The notes beneath the pieces are model-generated. The model saw only the letters and a program-made list of their open reading frames with translations. It ran no database searches and was not told where the DNA came from. A program made the position numbers and the translations under genes. Shown here one piece after another: positions 1 to 8,134 of a stretch of DNA of 64,000 nt (the first letter of the stretch is position 1; each line of letters opens with the position of its first letter). Source of the stretch: SP197 sp965242595 (GTDB lineage: Bacteria > Pseudomonadota > Alphaproteobacteria > SP197); the NCBI GenBank assembly GCA_965242595.1, contig OZ251464.1, forward strand, positions 62,001 through 126,000, written 5' to 3'.

Positions 1-1272
1 CGGCTGACCCGGCTCGCCGATGGCGCGCTGCGGGCCATCTTCGTCACCCGCATCCGGCGCCAGGTGCTGGAGCTGGCCCTGGGCGAGGCGCGCATCGAGG
101 TCGCCATCGACGGCGGCCGGGTGGAGGCCGGCGACGCCCGCGCCCCGATCTCGGAGATCGAGCTCGAGCTGCGCCAGGGGCGGGCGGGCGACCTTTACGA
201 CCTGGCGGCCGCGCTCCACCGCCAGCAGCCGCTGACGGTGGAGACCCGCACCAAATCCGAACGCGGCTATGCCCTGGCCGGCGGCACGCCACCCGCCTGG
301 CGCAAGGCCGGCCCGCTCCAGATCGGGGAGGCGACCACCCTGGACGACGCCATCGCCCGGGCCATGGCCCACAGCTTCGGCCACTGGCTGGCCAACCAGG
401 CGGCGGCCCGGGACGGGCGCGACAGCGAAGGCGTCCACCAGCTGCGGGTGGCGCTGCGCCGGCTGCGGGCCGCCTTCGATCTGTTCGCCCCCTGGCTGCC
501 GCCGGCAGAGGCGCGGGGCCTGCGGCGCGAGGCGGCTTGGCTGGCCCGCCGCGCCGGCCGGGCGCGCGATCTGGATGTGCTGCGGGCCGATATCCTGGCC
601 CCGGTGCGCCGGGCGCAGCCGGCCGATGGCGATCTGGCGCTGCTGGAAAGGCGGCTGCGCCGGCGCACAAAGGCCGCCTATGGCGCCCTGGCGCGGGCGC
701 TGGCCTCGCCGCGCTATACCGAGCTGGTGCTGGCCATGGGCCGCTGGCAGGAACGGCGCGGCTGGCAGGCGGGAGGCCGGCGCGAGGCGCTGGCCCGTCC
801 GCTGGCCGGCGCGGCGGCGCCGGTTCTCGACGCCCTTTACCGCCAGCTGCTGGCCGGCGGGCGCGATTTCGCGGCCATGACGCCGCCCGCCCGCCACCGG
901 CTGCGGCTGGACGCCAAGCGCCTGCGCTATGGGTTGCAATTCGCGGGCGGAGCCTATGGCGGCGCCGGGCCCTGGCCCGCGGCCCTGGCCCGGCTGCAGG
1001 ACGCGCTGGGCGAAACCAACGACGCCGCCCAGGCCGAAGGCCAGATCGCGGCGGCGCTGGCCGCCTCGCCCGGCAGGCGCCGCCGCCTGGCCAGGGCCAC
1101 CGGCCTGGTCGCTGGCTGGTGGCTCGCGCGGGGCCAGGACCAGGAGGAGCGCGCCCGCGCCGCCTGGCGCGCCCTTACCGCCCTGGAACCCTGCTGGCGC
1201 CTTACCCCGGCGCGCTCCCATCCGCAGGACCGCCCGCCGCCAGCTGCCGCAGCTCGCCCCGCCGGCGGGTGA
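1..1272 (+). CDS. CYTH and CHAD domain protein, 5' end outside the window
   Basis: The reading frame is already open at base 1, so the N-terminus is missing. The first ~90 residues are the end of a CYTH (triphosphate tunnel) domain with the typical VETRTKSERGY stretch. The rest is a CHAD domain, a helical domain that binds polyphosphate and often accompanies CYTH; it shows the paired His/Arg motifs HQLRVALRRLRAAF near the middle and HRLRLDAKRLRY nearer the end. CYTH-CHAD proteins are inorganic triphosphatases or polyphosphate-associated proteins. The last 71 bases overlap the 3' end of the convergent selB gene. Function is inferred from domains only; the exact substrate is unknown. Confidence 0.88.
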   Translation, partial: RLTRLADGALRAIFVTRIRRQVLELALGEARIEVAIDGGRVEAGDARAPISEIELELRQGRAGDLYDLAAALHRQQPLTVETRTKSERGYALAGGTPPAWRKAGPLQIGEATTLDDAIARAMAHSFGHWLANQAAARDGRDSEGVHQLRVALRRLRAAFDLFAPWLPPAEARGLRREAAWLARRAGRARDLDVLRADILAPVRRAQPADGDLALLERRLRRRTKAAYGALARALASPRYTELVLAMGRWQERRGWQAGGRREALARPLAGAAAPVLDALYRQLLAGGRDFAAMTPPARHRLRLDAKRLRYGLQFAGGAYGGAGPWPAALARLQDALGETNDAAQAEGQIAAALAASPGRRRRLARATGLVAGWWLARGQDQEERARAAWRALTALEPCWRLTPARSHPQDRPPPAAAARPAGG

Positions 1273-3121
1273 CGCCGGCGGCATCGAGATATTCCAGCAG
1301 CGCGACGGCAAAATTGCGCCCGATGCCGGCGGCATCGCGAAACGCCGCCACCGTGAAGCCATCCGGCGCCCGCCGGGCGGCACGGCGGGCCGCAGCGCCG
1401 GCCCGTTCGATCTGGGCCGGCGTCAGATAGCGGTGGCGGGCGATGGCAACCGCCAGCCCGCAGCCCGCCATGCGGGCCAGAAACCGCTCCAGCGCGCCCG
1501 CCTCCATGCCCAGCCGGGCGGCAAGCGGATGCAGGGCCGGCGGCGAACCCGCCTCCACCTCCAGCGCCGCCTCCACCCGCGCCCACAGCGCCGCATCGTC
1601 GCCACCCAGCCGCACGCGATGGCCGGGCAGGTGGATGGCGGCGGCGCGGCGCGCAAGCCGGCCCTGGCGTTCCAGGGCGGCCAGCACGGCGGCCAGCAGG
1701 GCCGGCGGCGGGCGCTCCTCCAGCGCCAGCCGCAGCTCGCCCGCAGCCGGCCCCAGCCGGTCGGGGCGGGCGCGATGGTCGCCCGCCAGCGCCGCCAGCA
1801 CCCGGCTGGCGAGCGCGTCCCAGTGGCGGCGCAGCAGATGGCGGCGCCCGGCGGCGGCGGCGAAGGCCACCGCATGGCCGGCCAGGGCGGCCTCCAGGCG
1901 GGCGGCGGGCAGGTTGCGCGCGGCGGCGAAGGCGGCGAGATCGATGCCTTCGGGCGCGGCCTGCAGCAGACGCAGGGCGGCCTTTTCGGCCCCGGGCGCA
2001 TCCATCGCCCGCAGCCGCCGCAGCCTGGCCGCCCGCGCCCGCCCACGCGCCGGCGGGGCCGGATCGATCGCCCGCGCCCCGGCCAGGCGCTGGCGGGCCG
2101 ACGGATCGCGCAGCAGCAGGCGGTCGCCATAGGCGGCGACCAGGGGCGCATCCAGGATCAGCTGGGCCAGGCCGCCCGCGCCCGGCGCCGCCGCATCCAG
2201 CAGCGCCACCCTGGCGACGGTGTGCGCGGCACCGTGATGAACATGCACCTTTTGCCCGTGCTTCGGCGCCCACGGATCGCGCCCGGTGGCCGGCGCGGCC
2301 AGCGCCACATCCAGGCGCCGCGCAGGGGCCAGGATGCCGGGCGTGACCGCCCAATCGCCCCGCCGCACCTGGCCGCGCCCGATGCCGGCCAGGTTCAGCG
2401 CCGCTCGCTGGCCGCGCCGGGCCTCCGTGGCGGGCCGGCCCTGGGCGTGCAGGCCGCGCAGCCGCGCCCGGTGCCCATCCGGCAGCAGCGCCAGCCGCTC
2501 GCCCACCGTCACCCGCCCGGCATGGACCGTGCCGGTGACGACGACGCCGGCCCCGGCCACCGTGAAGGCGCGATCCACCGCCAGGCGGAAGCCGCCTTCG
2601 TCGCCGTCGGGCGGGGTCAGCCGGTCGGCTTCGGCCAGCAGCGCGCGGCGCAGGGCCGGGATGCCGCGCCCTTGCGGTGCGGCCGTGATCGCCGCCGCCG
2701 CGGCCTGCAGCCCGTGGCGGGCCAGCAGATCGCAGGCGGCCGCCGCCACCCGCGCGCTGCGGGCGGGGCCGGCCAGATCGGCCCTGGTGACGACCGGCAG
2801 CGCGCGCCCCACCCCCAGCAGCGCCAGCACCGCCACATGTTCGCGGGTTTGCGGCATGATGCCGTCGTCGCCCGCTATGGCCAGCAGCGCCAGATCGATG
2901 CCCGGGATGCCCGCCACCATGTTGCGCAGAAAGCGTTCGTGGCCCGGCACATCGACGAAGCCGATGGCGCCACCGTTCGGGCGCGGCAGATAGGCGAAGC
3001 CCAGATCGACGCTGAGGCCGCGCGCCTTTTCTTCCGGCAGGCGGTCGGTGTCGGTGCCGGTCAGCGCGCGGATCAGCGCCGTTTTGCCGTGATCGACATG
3101 GCCGGCGGTGGCGCAGATCAC
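1202..3121 (-). CDS. selB: Selenocysteine-specific translation elongation factor SelB
   Basis: SelB is the EF-Tu-like GTPase that delivers selenocysteyl-tRNA to UGA codons. The 639-residue product begins with the G1 motif AGHVDHGKT, has the VDVPGHERF (G3) sequence, and carries EF-Tu-like beta-barrel domains followed by a long Ala/Arg-rich C-terminal part with the winged-helix repeats that bind SECIS RNA. The GTG start overlaps the TGA stop of selA (GTGA), so the two are translationally coupled. No selC tRNA, selD or obvious selenoprotein gene was found in the window, so its clients lie elsewhere. The 3' end overlaps the convergent CYTH-CHAD gene. Confidence 0.95.
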   Translation of the reverse strand: MICATAGHVDHGKTALIRALTGTDTDRLPEEKARGLSVDLGFAYLPRPNGGAIGFVDVPGHERFLRNMVAGIPGIDLALLAIAGDDGIMPQTREHVAVLALLGVGRALPVVTRADLAGPARSARVAAAACDLLARHGLQAAAAAITAAPQGRGIPALRRALLAEADRLTPPDGDEGGFRLAVDRAFTVAGAGVVVTGTVHAGRVTVGERLALLPDGHRARLRGLHAQGRPATEARRGQRAALNLAGIGRGQVRRGDWAVTPGILAPARRLDVALAAPATGRDPWAPKHGQKVHVHHGAAHTVARVALLDAAAPGAGGLAQLILDAPLVAAYGDRLLLRDPSARQRLAGARAIDPAPPARGRARAARLRRLRAMDAPGAEKAALRLLQAAPEGIDLAAFAAARNLPAARLEAALAGHAVAFAAAAGRRHLLRRHWDALASRVLAALAGDHRARPDRLGPAAGELRLALEERPPPALLAAVLAALERQGRLARRAAAIHLPGHRVRLGGDDAALWARVEAALEVEAGSPPALHPLAARLGMEAGALERFLARMAGCGLAVAIARHRYLTPAQIERAGAAARRAARRAPDGFTVAAFRDAAGIGRNFAVALLEYLDAAGVTRRRGELRQLAAGGPADGSAPG

Positions 3122-4551
3122 GGCCGGGTTCGGGCGCGCAGGCGGGGAAGCTGGGCCAGGAAGCGGGCTTCGTCGTCCAGGCAGCGCAGGTCCAGGCGCA
3201 GCGTGCCAGCGCCGATGGCGCCGATCACCGGGCGCGGCAGGGCGCGCAGGGCCGCCGCCAGGCGCCGCAGGCGCAGATCGGCCCCGCGCCCCGGCTGCGC
3301 CGGGCGGATCGCCAGGCCGGCCCCGGGCAGCGTGCCGGTGGGCAGGGCGCCGCTGCCGATCTGGCTTGTCATGGCGCGGACGGTGACCGCGAAACCGGCG
3401 CCCAGGGCCGCCTGCACCGGGGCGGCGAGGCGCCGGGCCTGGGCGGCGATCTCGTCTGCCGGGCGGGTCAGCAGGCGCAGCGCGGGCAGGCGTTCGGCCA
3501 GGCGGTCTTCGTCTTCGTAAAGGGCCAGAGTCGCGTCCAGGGCGGCCAGGGTCAGCTTGTCGGCCCGCAGCGCCCGCCGCATGGGGTTGCGGGCCAGCCG
3601 GCCCACCAGATGCGCCCGGCCCACCACCAGCCCGGCCTGGGGACCGCCCAGCAGCTTGTCGCCGCTGAAGACCGCCAGGCCGGCGCCCGCCGCCAGCACG
3701 GAGGCCACGGTGGGCTCTGCCGGCAAGCCGTGGCGGGCCAGATCGACCAGCGCGCCGCTGCCCAGATCGACGGCCAGGGGCAGGCCGTGACGGGCGGCCA
3801 GGCGCGCCATTTCGGGCGTGGCGACGGCGGCGGTGAAGCCGGCGATGGCGTAGTTGCTGCAATGGACCTTCAGCAGCAGGCCGGTGCGGGACGAGATGGC
3901 GGCCTCGAAATCGGCGCTGTGGGTGCGGTTGGTGGTGCCCACCTCGACCAGGCGGCAGCCGGCCCGGGCCATGATCTCCGGCAGGCGGAAGGCGCCGCCG
4001 ATCTCGATCAGCTCGCCACGCGAGACCGGCACTTCGCGCCGCCTTGCCAGGGTGTTCAGCAGCAGCAGCAGCGCGGCGGCGGCGTTGTTCACCACCAGCG
4101 CGTCTTCGGCCCCGGCCAGGCGGCGCAGCCTGGCGGCGATGGCGGCGTCGCGCTGACCGCGCCGGCCGCGCTCCAGGTCGAACTCCAGGTCGCAGGCGCC
4201 AGCCGCCGCCACCATGGCCGCCACCGCCTCCGGCGCCAGCGGCGCGCGGCCCAGATTGGTGTGCAGCACCGTGCCGGTGAGATTGAAGACCGGGCGCGGG
4301 CCGGTGGCGATGCGGGCGCGGCAGAACGCCTCCACCTCTGCCGCCAGCGGCGCCGGCGAGGCGTCGGCCTGCCCGCCCGCCCGCAAGGCATCGCGGCGCC
4401 GCGCCAGCGCCGCGCGCACGGCCGCCACCGTGAGGCCGTGGCCGAAGGCGGCGCGGGCCGGGGCCAGCTCGGGCGCCCGCAGCAGGCGTTCCACGGAGGG
4501 CAGGCGGGGCGTGCTCAAGGCGGGGCTCACGGTGTCGCGCCGGGCCAGCAT
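3118..4551 (-). CDS. selA: L-seryl-tRNA(Sec) selenium transferase SelA
   Basis: SelA converts seryl-tRNA(Sec) to selenocysteyl-tRNA(Sec) with selenophosphate and PLP. The protein shows the family blocks NLTGTVLHTNLGRAPL, SRGELIEIGGAFRLPE, VGTTNRTH and FSGDKLLGGPQAG; Lys299 in the last is the expected PLP lysine. I chose the ATG at 4551 (477 residues) because homologues begin close to the PSVERLL segment; the frame is open upstream to 4632 but that extension is Arg/Ala-rich and unlike the family. First gene of a selA-selB pair. Immediately upstream, in the opposite direction, lies a phage relic. Confidence 0.95.
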   Translation of the reverse strand: MLARRDTVSPALSTPRLPSVERLLRAPELAPARAAFGHGLTVAAVRAALARRRDALRAGGQADASPAPLAAEVEAFCRARIATGPRPVFNLTGTVLHTNLGRAPLAPEAVAAMVAAAGACDLEFDLERGRRGQRDAAIAARLRRLAGAEDALVVNNAAAALLLLLNTLARRREVPVSRGELIEIGGAFRLPEIMARAGCRLVEVGTTNRTHSADFEAAISSRTGLLLKVHCSNYAIAGFTAAVATPEMARLAARHGLPLAVDLGSGALVDLARHGLPAEPTVASVLAAGAGLAVFSGDKLLGGPQAGLVVGRAHLVGRLARNPMRRALRADKLTLAALDATLALYEDEDRLAERLPALRLLTRPADEIAAQARRLAAPVQAALGAGFAVTVRAMTSQIGSGALPTGTLPGAGLAIRPAQPGRGADLRLRRLAAALRALPRPVIGAIGAGTLRLDLRCLDDEARFLAQLPRLRARTRP

Positions 4552-4637
4552 AGGGCGCGGGCGGATGGCGGCAAGCCGCGGCGCCGGGGCGGGCTTGCCG
4601 GCCTGGGCGCGGCGGGTCAGCCTGCCGCCCACCGTCC

Positions 4638-4964
4638 ATGGGCGGCGAGGAGCGACGAGGCGCGCTATCTGGACGCTGGCGCTTCATCGCGCATGTGGCC
4701 GAGGGAAAGAACAGGGAGGAGTTTGCGAACTTCATCCTGCCGACTCTGACCGAGCCTGCCGAGGTCTGGGTGCGGGCGTCGAAGGTCCGCGATCGCATCC
4801 ACTACGACCGAGTGTTCATCGCCGCCTTCGACGATGGCCACAAGACTGTCGCCGTCGTCCGCGAGGACCCCAAGCACGGCAGGCTGACCTGGACCTTCTA
4901 TCCGGCGGACGTCATCGATCGTCAGCGCCGGGGCTGGCTGCTCTATCCGCCGGAGGAGGGTTAG
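4638..4964 (+). CDS. Phage PBECR-like (barnase-EndoU-colicin-RelE type) nuclease domain, probably a fragment of a MuF protein
   Basis: A 108-residue protein divergent from selA. The core RFIAHVAEGKNREEFANFILPTL followed by TEPAEVWVRAS and HYDRVFIAAFDDGHKTVAVVR resembles the small nuclease-toxin domains found at the C-terminus of Mu-type head morphogenesis (MuF) proteins. There is no MuF body upstream, because selA occupies that DNA on the other strand, so this looks like a C-terminal remnant that acquired a start. The neighbour at 5135 is a Mu gpG-like morphogenesis protein, the gene that normally follows MuF, which supports a phage origin. Whether the fragment is expressed or active is unknown. 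Confidence 0.6.
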   Translation: MGGEERRGALSGRWRFIAHVAEGKNREEFANFILPTLTEPAEVWVRASKVRDRIHYDRVFIAAFDDGHKTVAVVREDPKHGRLTWTFYPADVIDRQRRGWLLYPPEEG

Positions 4965-5085
4965 GTGCCGCCGATATTGGCCCAGAGCCTGCATCGAGCC
5001 GGTGCGCGGACTATCACGGAACAGGCCGTGTGCGTTCTCCCACCGACACACCCGAAGGTGTGCTTTTCCGCACCTCGGCGGCACC
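4964..5085. repeat. 11-bp perfect inverted repeat enclosing a stable hairpin
   Basis: GGTGCCGCCGA at 4964-4974 is matched exactly by TCGGCGGCACC at 5075-5085. It begins on the last base of the PBECR stop codon and fills most of the gap to the next phage gene. The interior holds a second strong hairpin, read as CACACC-TTCG-GGTGTG on the minus strand (a cUUCGg tetraloop) or with a CGAA loop on the plus strand. This could be a long terminator structure, a small structured RNA or the remnant of a mobile element end. I compared it with tRNA-Sec, SRP RNA and 6S RNA features and found none of their conserved motifs. Confidence 0.5.
5047..5067 (+). terminator. Probable intrinsic terminator behind the PBECR-like gene
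   Basis: Six-base stem CACACC/GGTGTG with a CGAA loop, followed by CTTTT on the plus strand. The U tract is short, so efficiency is uncertain. It would stop transcription from the phage fragment before the gpG-like gene. Confidence 0.45.
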
Positions 5086-5134
5086 TGGCGCGTGTTGTCC
5101 CACACCCCGCGCCCGCCGTCAATAGGGGGGTAGC

Positions 5135-5653
5135 ATGACCGCCCGCATCGACATCCGCGTGGACGACGCCGCGCTGCAGGAGGCGCTGCGGCGGCTGCTG
5201 GAGGCGGGCGAGGCGATGGCGCCGGTGATGCCCGCCATCGCCGCCCACCTCGCCAGCAGCGTCGAGGAATCCTTCGAACTGGAGGCCAGCGACGACACCA
5301 TCTGGCCGCCGCTGAAGCCGGCCACGGTGCGCCAGCGCCAGCGCAAGGGCTATGGCGGCGAACACCCGAAGCTCCAGCGCTCCGGCGCCCTGATCCGCTC
5401 CATCCTCTCCCAGGTGGACGAGACCTCCGCCACCGTCGGCAGCGGCCTGATCTACGCCGCCACCCATCAATTCGGGGCGGACGAGCGCAACATCCCCGCC
5501 CGCCCGTTCCTGGCCCTGCACGACTGGCACCGCGACGCCATCGTCGATGAGATCCGCCGCCACCAGCACCCCGACATAGGGCGCGCCGGTCTTCGGCGGC
5601 GAACGAGGCGCGGTTTCCCTGGTCCTGTTTCCTGCGCCGGCGATCCGCATTAG
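5135..5653 (+). CDS. Phage virion morphogenesis protein (Mu gpG / tail S-like), relic
   Basis: A 172-residue product starting MTARIDIRVDDAALQEALRRLL, with the conserved IWPPLKPATVRQR, KLQRSGALIRSI, YAATHQFG and IPARPFLAL blocks typical of the phage virion morphogenesis (tail completion S / Mu gpG) family. The ribosome site AGGGGGGTAG sits just before the ATG. After about residue 150 the sequence turns into an Arg/Gly-rich tail unlike the family, suggesting the end has been lost or fused to flanking DNA. Only this gene and the PBECR fragment remain of the prophage: no integrase, portal or tail genes are near. Confidence 0.8.
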   Translation: MTARIDIRVDDAALQEALRRLLEAGEAMAPVMPAIAAHLASSVEESFELEASDDTIWPPLKPATVRQRQRKGYGGEHPKLQRSGALIRSILSQVDETSATVGSGLIYAATHQFGADERNIPARPFLALHDWHRDAIVDEIRRHQHPDIGRAGLRRRTRRGFPGPVSCAGDPH

Positions 5654-5664
5654 CCTTTCCGGCC

Positions 5665-7761
5665 ATGAGCGAACACCGCCTGCGCCCGCTGCTGGCGCCT
5701 ACATCCATCGCCCTGGTGGGCGCCTCTGCCAGGGAGGGCTCGTTCGGGCTGGCGACCTTGCGCAACCTGGCCCATCCGGGCTTTGCCGGCCCGGTTTACC
5801 CGGTGAACCCCGGCTATGAGGAGATCGAAGGCCGCGTTTGTTATCCCTCGCTGGCCGATATTCCGGGCGGCGTGGAACATGCGGTGCTTTCCGTTGCCAA
5901 TGCCGGGATCGAACGGGCGCTGACCGAAGCGGCCAAGGCCGGCGTGGCCGCCGCCACCATGTTCGGCAGCGCCTATCTGGAGGGCGATACCGGCACGCCG
6001 AAGCTGATGGAGCGGCTGCGGGCCATCGCGCGGGAGGCCGGCATGGCGGTGTGCGGGGCCAATTGCATGGGCTTTGTCAACTATGAATCCGCCACGAGGG
6101 CGACCTGGATGGCGATGCCGAACCATGGCTGGTTCGAACCCGGCCATATCGCGCTGATCAGCCATTCGGGCACCTGTTTCCTGACCTTGCAGTTCATCGA
6201 CCCGCGCCACCGGCACAATCTGTGCGTTTCCGCCGGCCAGGAGCTGACCGTGACGGCGGCCGATTACATGGATTACGCGCTGGAGATGGCATCGACCCGC
6301 GCGATCGCCCTGTTTCTGGAAACGGTGCGCGACCCGCAGGCCTTTCGCGCCGTGCTGGACAAGGCGGCCACACGAGGCGTGCCCGTGGTGGCCATCAAGG
6401 TGGGAGCGACGGCGAAAAGCGCGGCCCTGGCGAAAAGCCATTCCGGCGCGCTGGCGGGCGACGATGGCGCCTATGAGGCGCTGTTCGACCATTACGGCGT
6501 GCTGCGGGTGGAAACCTGGGACGAGCTGGCCGCCACCAGCCGCCTGCTGGTCCACGACAAACAGCCGGGGCCGGGCGCGCTGGCCGGCATTATGGATTCG
6601 GGCGGCGCGCGCGGCATGCTGATCGACCTGGCCTGGAAGATGGGCGTGCCGCTGGCCGAGATCGGCCCCGAAACCGAAGCCCGCCTGGCCGGCCTGCTGG
6701 AATACGGGCTGGAGCCGGTGAACCCCACCGATGTGTGGGGCAGCGGGCGCGATTGGGAAAGGGTTTATACCGGCTGCATGACGGCGCTGGCGGACGATCC
6801 CGCATCGTCTGCGGTGGTTCTGTTCAGCGATATCGGTTTTCCCGACCGGGTAGGGAAGGGCCTGATCGACATCGCCGAAGAGGTGGACCGGGCGACGGCC
6901 AAGCCGATCTATCTGTGCCAGCATTGGAGCCGGGCCATGCAGAGCGACCAGACCGCGCAGGCGGCGGCAAGCCCGGTGCCGGTGTTCGAAGGCACCCAGA
7001 CCTTCCTTGCCGCCCTGAAGCTGGCCAGCGCCAGGCGCGAGCGCAGAAAGGACGGGCCGGACGATATGCCGCCGCCACCCTGCGGCGAGACCGTCCGCCG
7101 CTGGCGCGCCCGGCTGGAGGGCGGGGAGACGCTGGACGAAGATGCGGCCCTGGGGCTGCTGGCGGATTTCGCCATCGCCACCCCGGCCCGGCGCCTGGCC
7201 AGCGGGGGCGGCGAGGCGCTGGCGGCGGCCCGTGCCATCGGCTTTCCCGTGGCGCTGAAGACCGCCGAGGCCGGCATCCTGCACAAAAGCGATGTTGGCG
7301 GCGTTCGCCTGGCCCTGGACGGCCCCGAGAGCTTTGCCGCCGCCTATGACGACATGGCGCGGCGCCTGGGGCGGCGCGTGCTGGTGGCGGCCATGGCGCC
7401 GGCGGGGGTGGAGCTGGCCGCCGGCCTGGTCCACGACGCCCAGTTCGGGCCGCTGGTGCTGGTGGCGGCGGGCGGCGTGCTGATCGAAACCCTGGCCGAC
7501 CGGCGCCTGCTGCTGCCGCCCGTAGGCGTGAACGGCGCCAGGCGGGCCATCGACGCCCTGGCCTGCCGCAAGCTGCTGGCGGGCGTGCGCGGACGCCCGG
7601 CGGCCGACATCGAGGCCCTGGCCTGGACGCTGGCCCGCTTCGCCCTGATCGCCGCAACCCTGGGCGACCTGATCGCCGAGTTCGACGTCAACCCGCTGAT
7701 CGCCGGCCCCGAAGGCACCGTGGCCGTCGATGCTCTGGCGCTGCCGATGACGCAGCGTTGA
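5665..7761 (+). CDS. Acyl-CoA synthetase (ADP-forming), acetate-CoA ligase family
   Basis: A 698-residue single-chain enzyme joining a CoA-binding domain (IALVGASAREGSFG near the start), a succinyl-CoA-ligase-like middle part and a C-terminal ATP-grasp domain (FPVALKTAEAGILHKSDVGGV, then DVNPLIAGPEG). The SHSGALAG motif near residue 255 carries the likely phosphohistidine. These enzymes interconvert acyl-CoA + ADP + Pi and acid + ATP + CoA; substrate range varies from acetate to aryl and dicarboxylic acids. It sits upstream of glutaryl-CoA dehydrogenase on the same strand but 373 bases away, so co-transcription is not assured. Substrate cannot be told from sequence. Confidence 0.9.
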   Translation: MSEHRLRPLLAPTSIALVGASAREGSFGLATLRNLAHPGFAGPVYPVNPGYEEIEGRVCYPSLADIPGGVEHAVLSVANAGIERALTEAAKAGVAAATMFGSAYLEGDTGTPKLMERLRAIAREAGMAVCGANCMGFVNYESATRATWMAMPNHGWFEPGHIALISHSGTCFLTLQFIDPRHRHNLCVSAGQELTVTAADYMDYALEMASTRAIALFLETVRDPQAFRAVLDKAATRGVPVVAIKVGATAKSAALAKSHSGALAGDDGAYEALFDHYGVLRVETWDELAATSRLLVHDKQPGPGALAGIMDSGGARGMLIDLAWKMGVPLAEIGPETEARLAGLLEYGLEPVNPTDVWGSGRDWERVYTGCMTALADDPASSAVVLFSDIGFPDRVGKGLIDIAEEVDRATAKPIYLCQHWSRAMQSDQTAQAAASPVPVFEGTQTFLAALKLASARRERRKDGPDDMPPPPCGETVRRWRARLEGGETLDEDAALGLLADFAIATPARRLASGGGEALAAARAIGFPVALKTAEAGILHKSDVGGVRLALDGPESFAAAYDDMARRLGRRVLVAAMAPAGVELAAGLVHDAQFGPLVLVAAGGVLIETLADRRLLLPPVGVNGARRAIDALACRKLLAGVRGRPAADIEALAWTLARFALIAATLGDLIAEFDVNPLIAGPEGTVAVDALALPMTQR

Positions 7762-8134
7762 GGCCCCCACTCGCCGCCGACATTGCCAGCCTCTATCTTG
7801 TATCGACCGGTCTTCCCCCGAATCCCTGGCCCGCTCTGGTGAATGCCGGAGCTCACGGAAAAGGCGCAGTCAACATACATCTCGCCCTTATCGGCAGAAC
7901 CTCTCTCCGGCATTTCGTCATGCGCTATGACGGCGGAACGGGGGCCGTCTCTCTCCAGAGGATTCCGCGCCCGGTGCCGTGAAGACGGAACGAGTGGCGG
8001 CAGGCGGCAAGGGTGCCTGACGGGGAGGTGGCGACAGGCGGACGCTTTCCCCCGCCCCGAACCGGCCACCTGCCTTCCGGCCTGCGGCCCGCTGCGCTAT
8101 CGTCCCCCATTCACCTCAGCCATCGGAGAGAGCC
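7762..8134. other. Non-coding gap with a nested inverted repeat
   Basis: A 373-base gap between the acyl-CoA synthetase and gcdH, visibly less GC-rich than the flanking genes. I see no convincing gene. Within it CGTCAT-GCGCT-ATGACG (7916-7932) is a perfect 6-bp stem, enclosed by CCTCT (7900-7904) and AGAGG (7957-7961), which together could form a structured leader or operator region for gcdH. The end of the gap carries the GGAGAG ribosome site of gcdH. Confidence 0.45.

Noticed and set aside
954..4798. Very long Arg/Pro/Gly-rich frames on both strands
   Set aside because: They are antisense or out-of-frame readings of CYTH-CHAD, selB and selA caused by high GC content.
4964..5085. Candidate selC (tRNA-Sec) or other known small RNA next to selA
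   Set aside because: No TTCGA T-loop, no UCA anticodon arm and no long variable arm on either strand; SRP and 6S signature bases are also missing.
7758..7982. 74-codon frame after the acyl-CoA synthetase
   Set aside because: No ribosome site of its own, no recognisable similarity and it covers a likely non-coding region with a stem structure.
7844..8000. Glycine riboswitch resemblance (CCTCTGGAGAGA on the minus strand)
   Set aside because: The conserved core and the second-half CTCTCAGGC segment are missing and no gene lies downstream on that strand.
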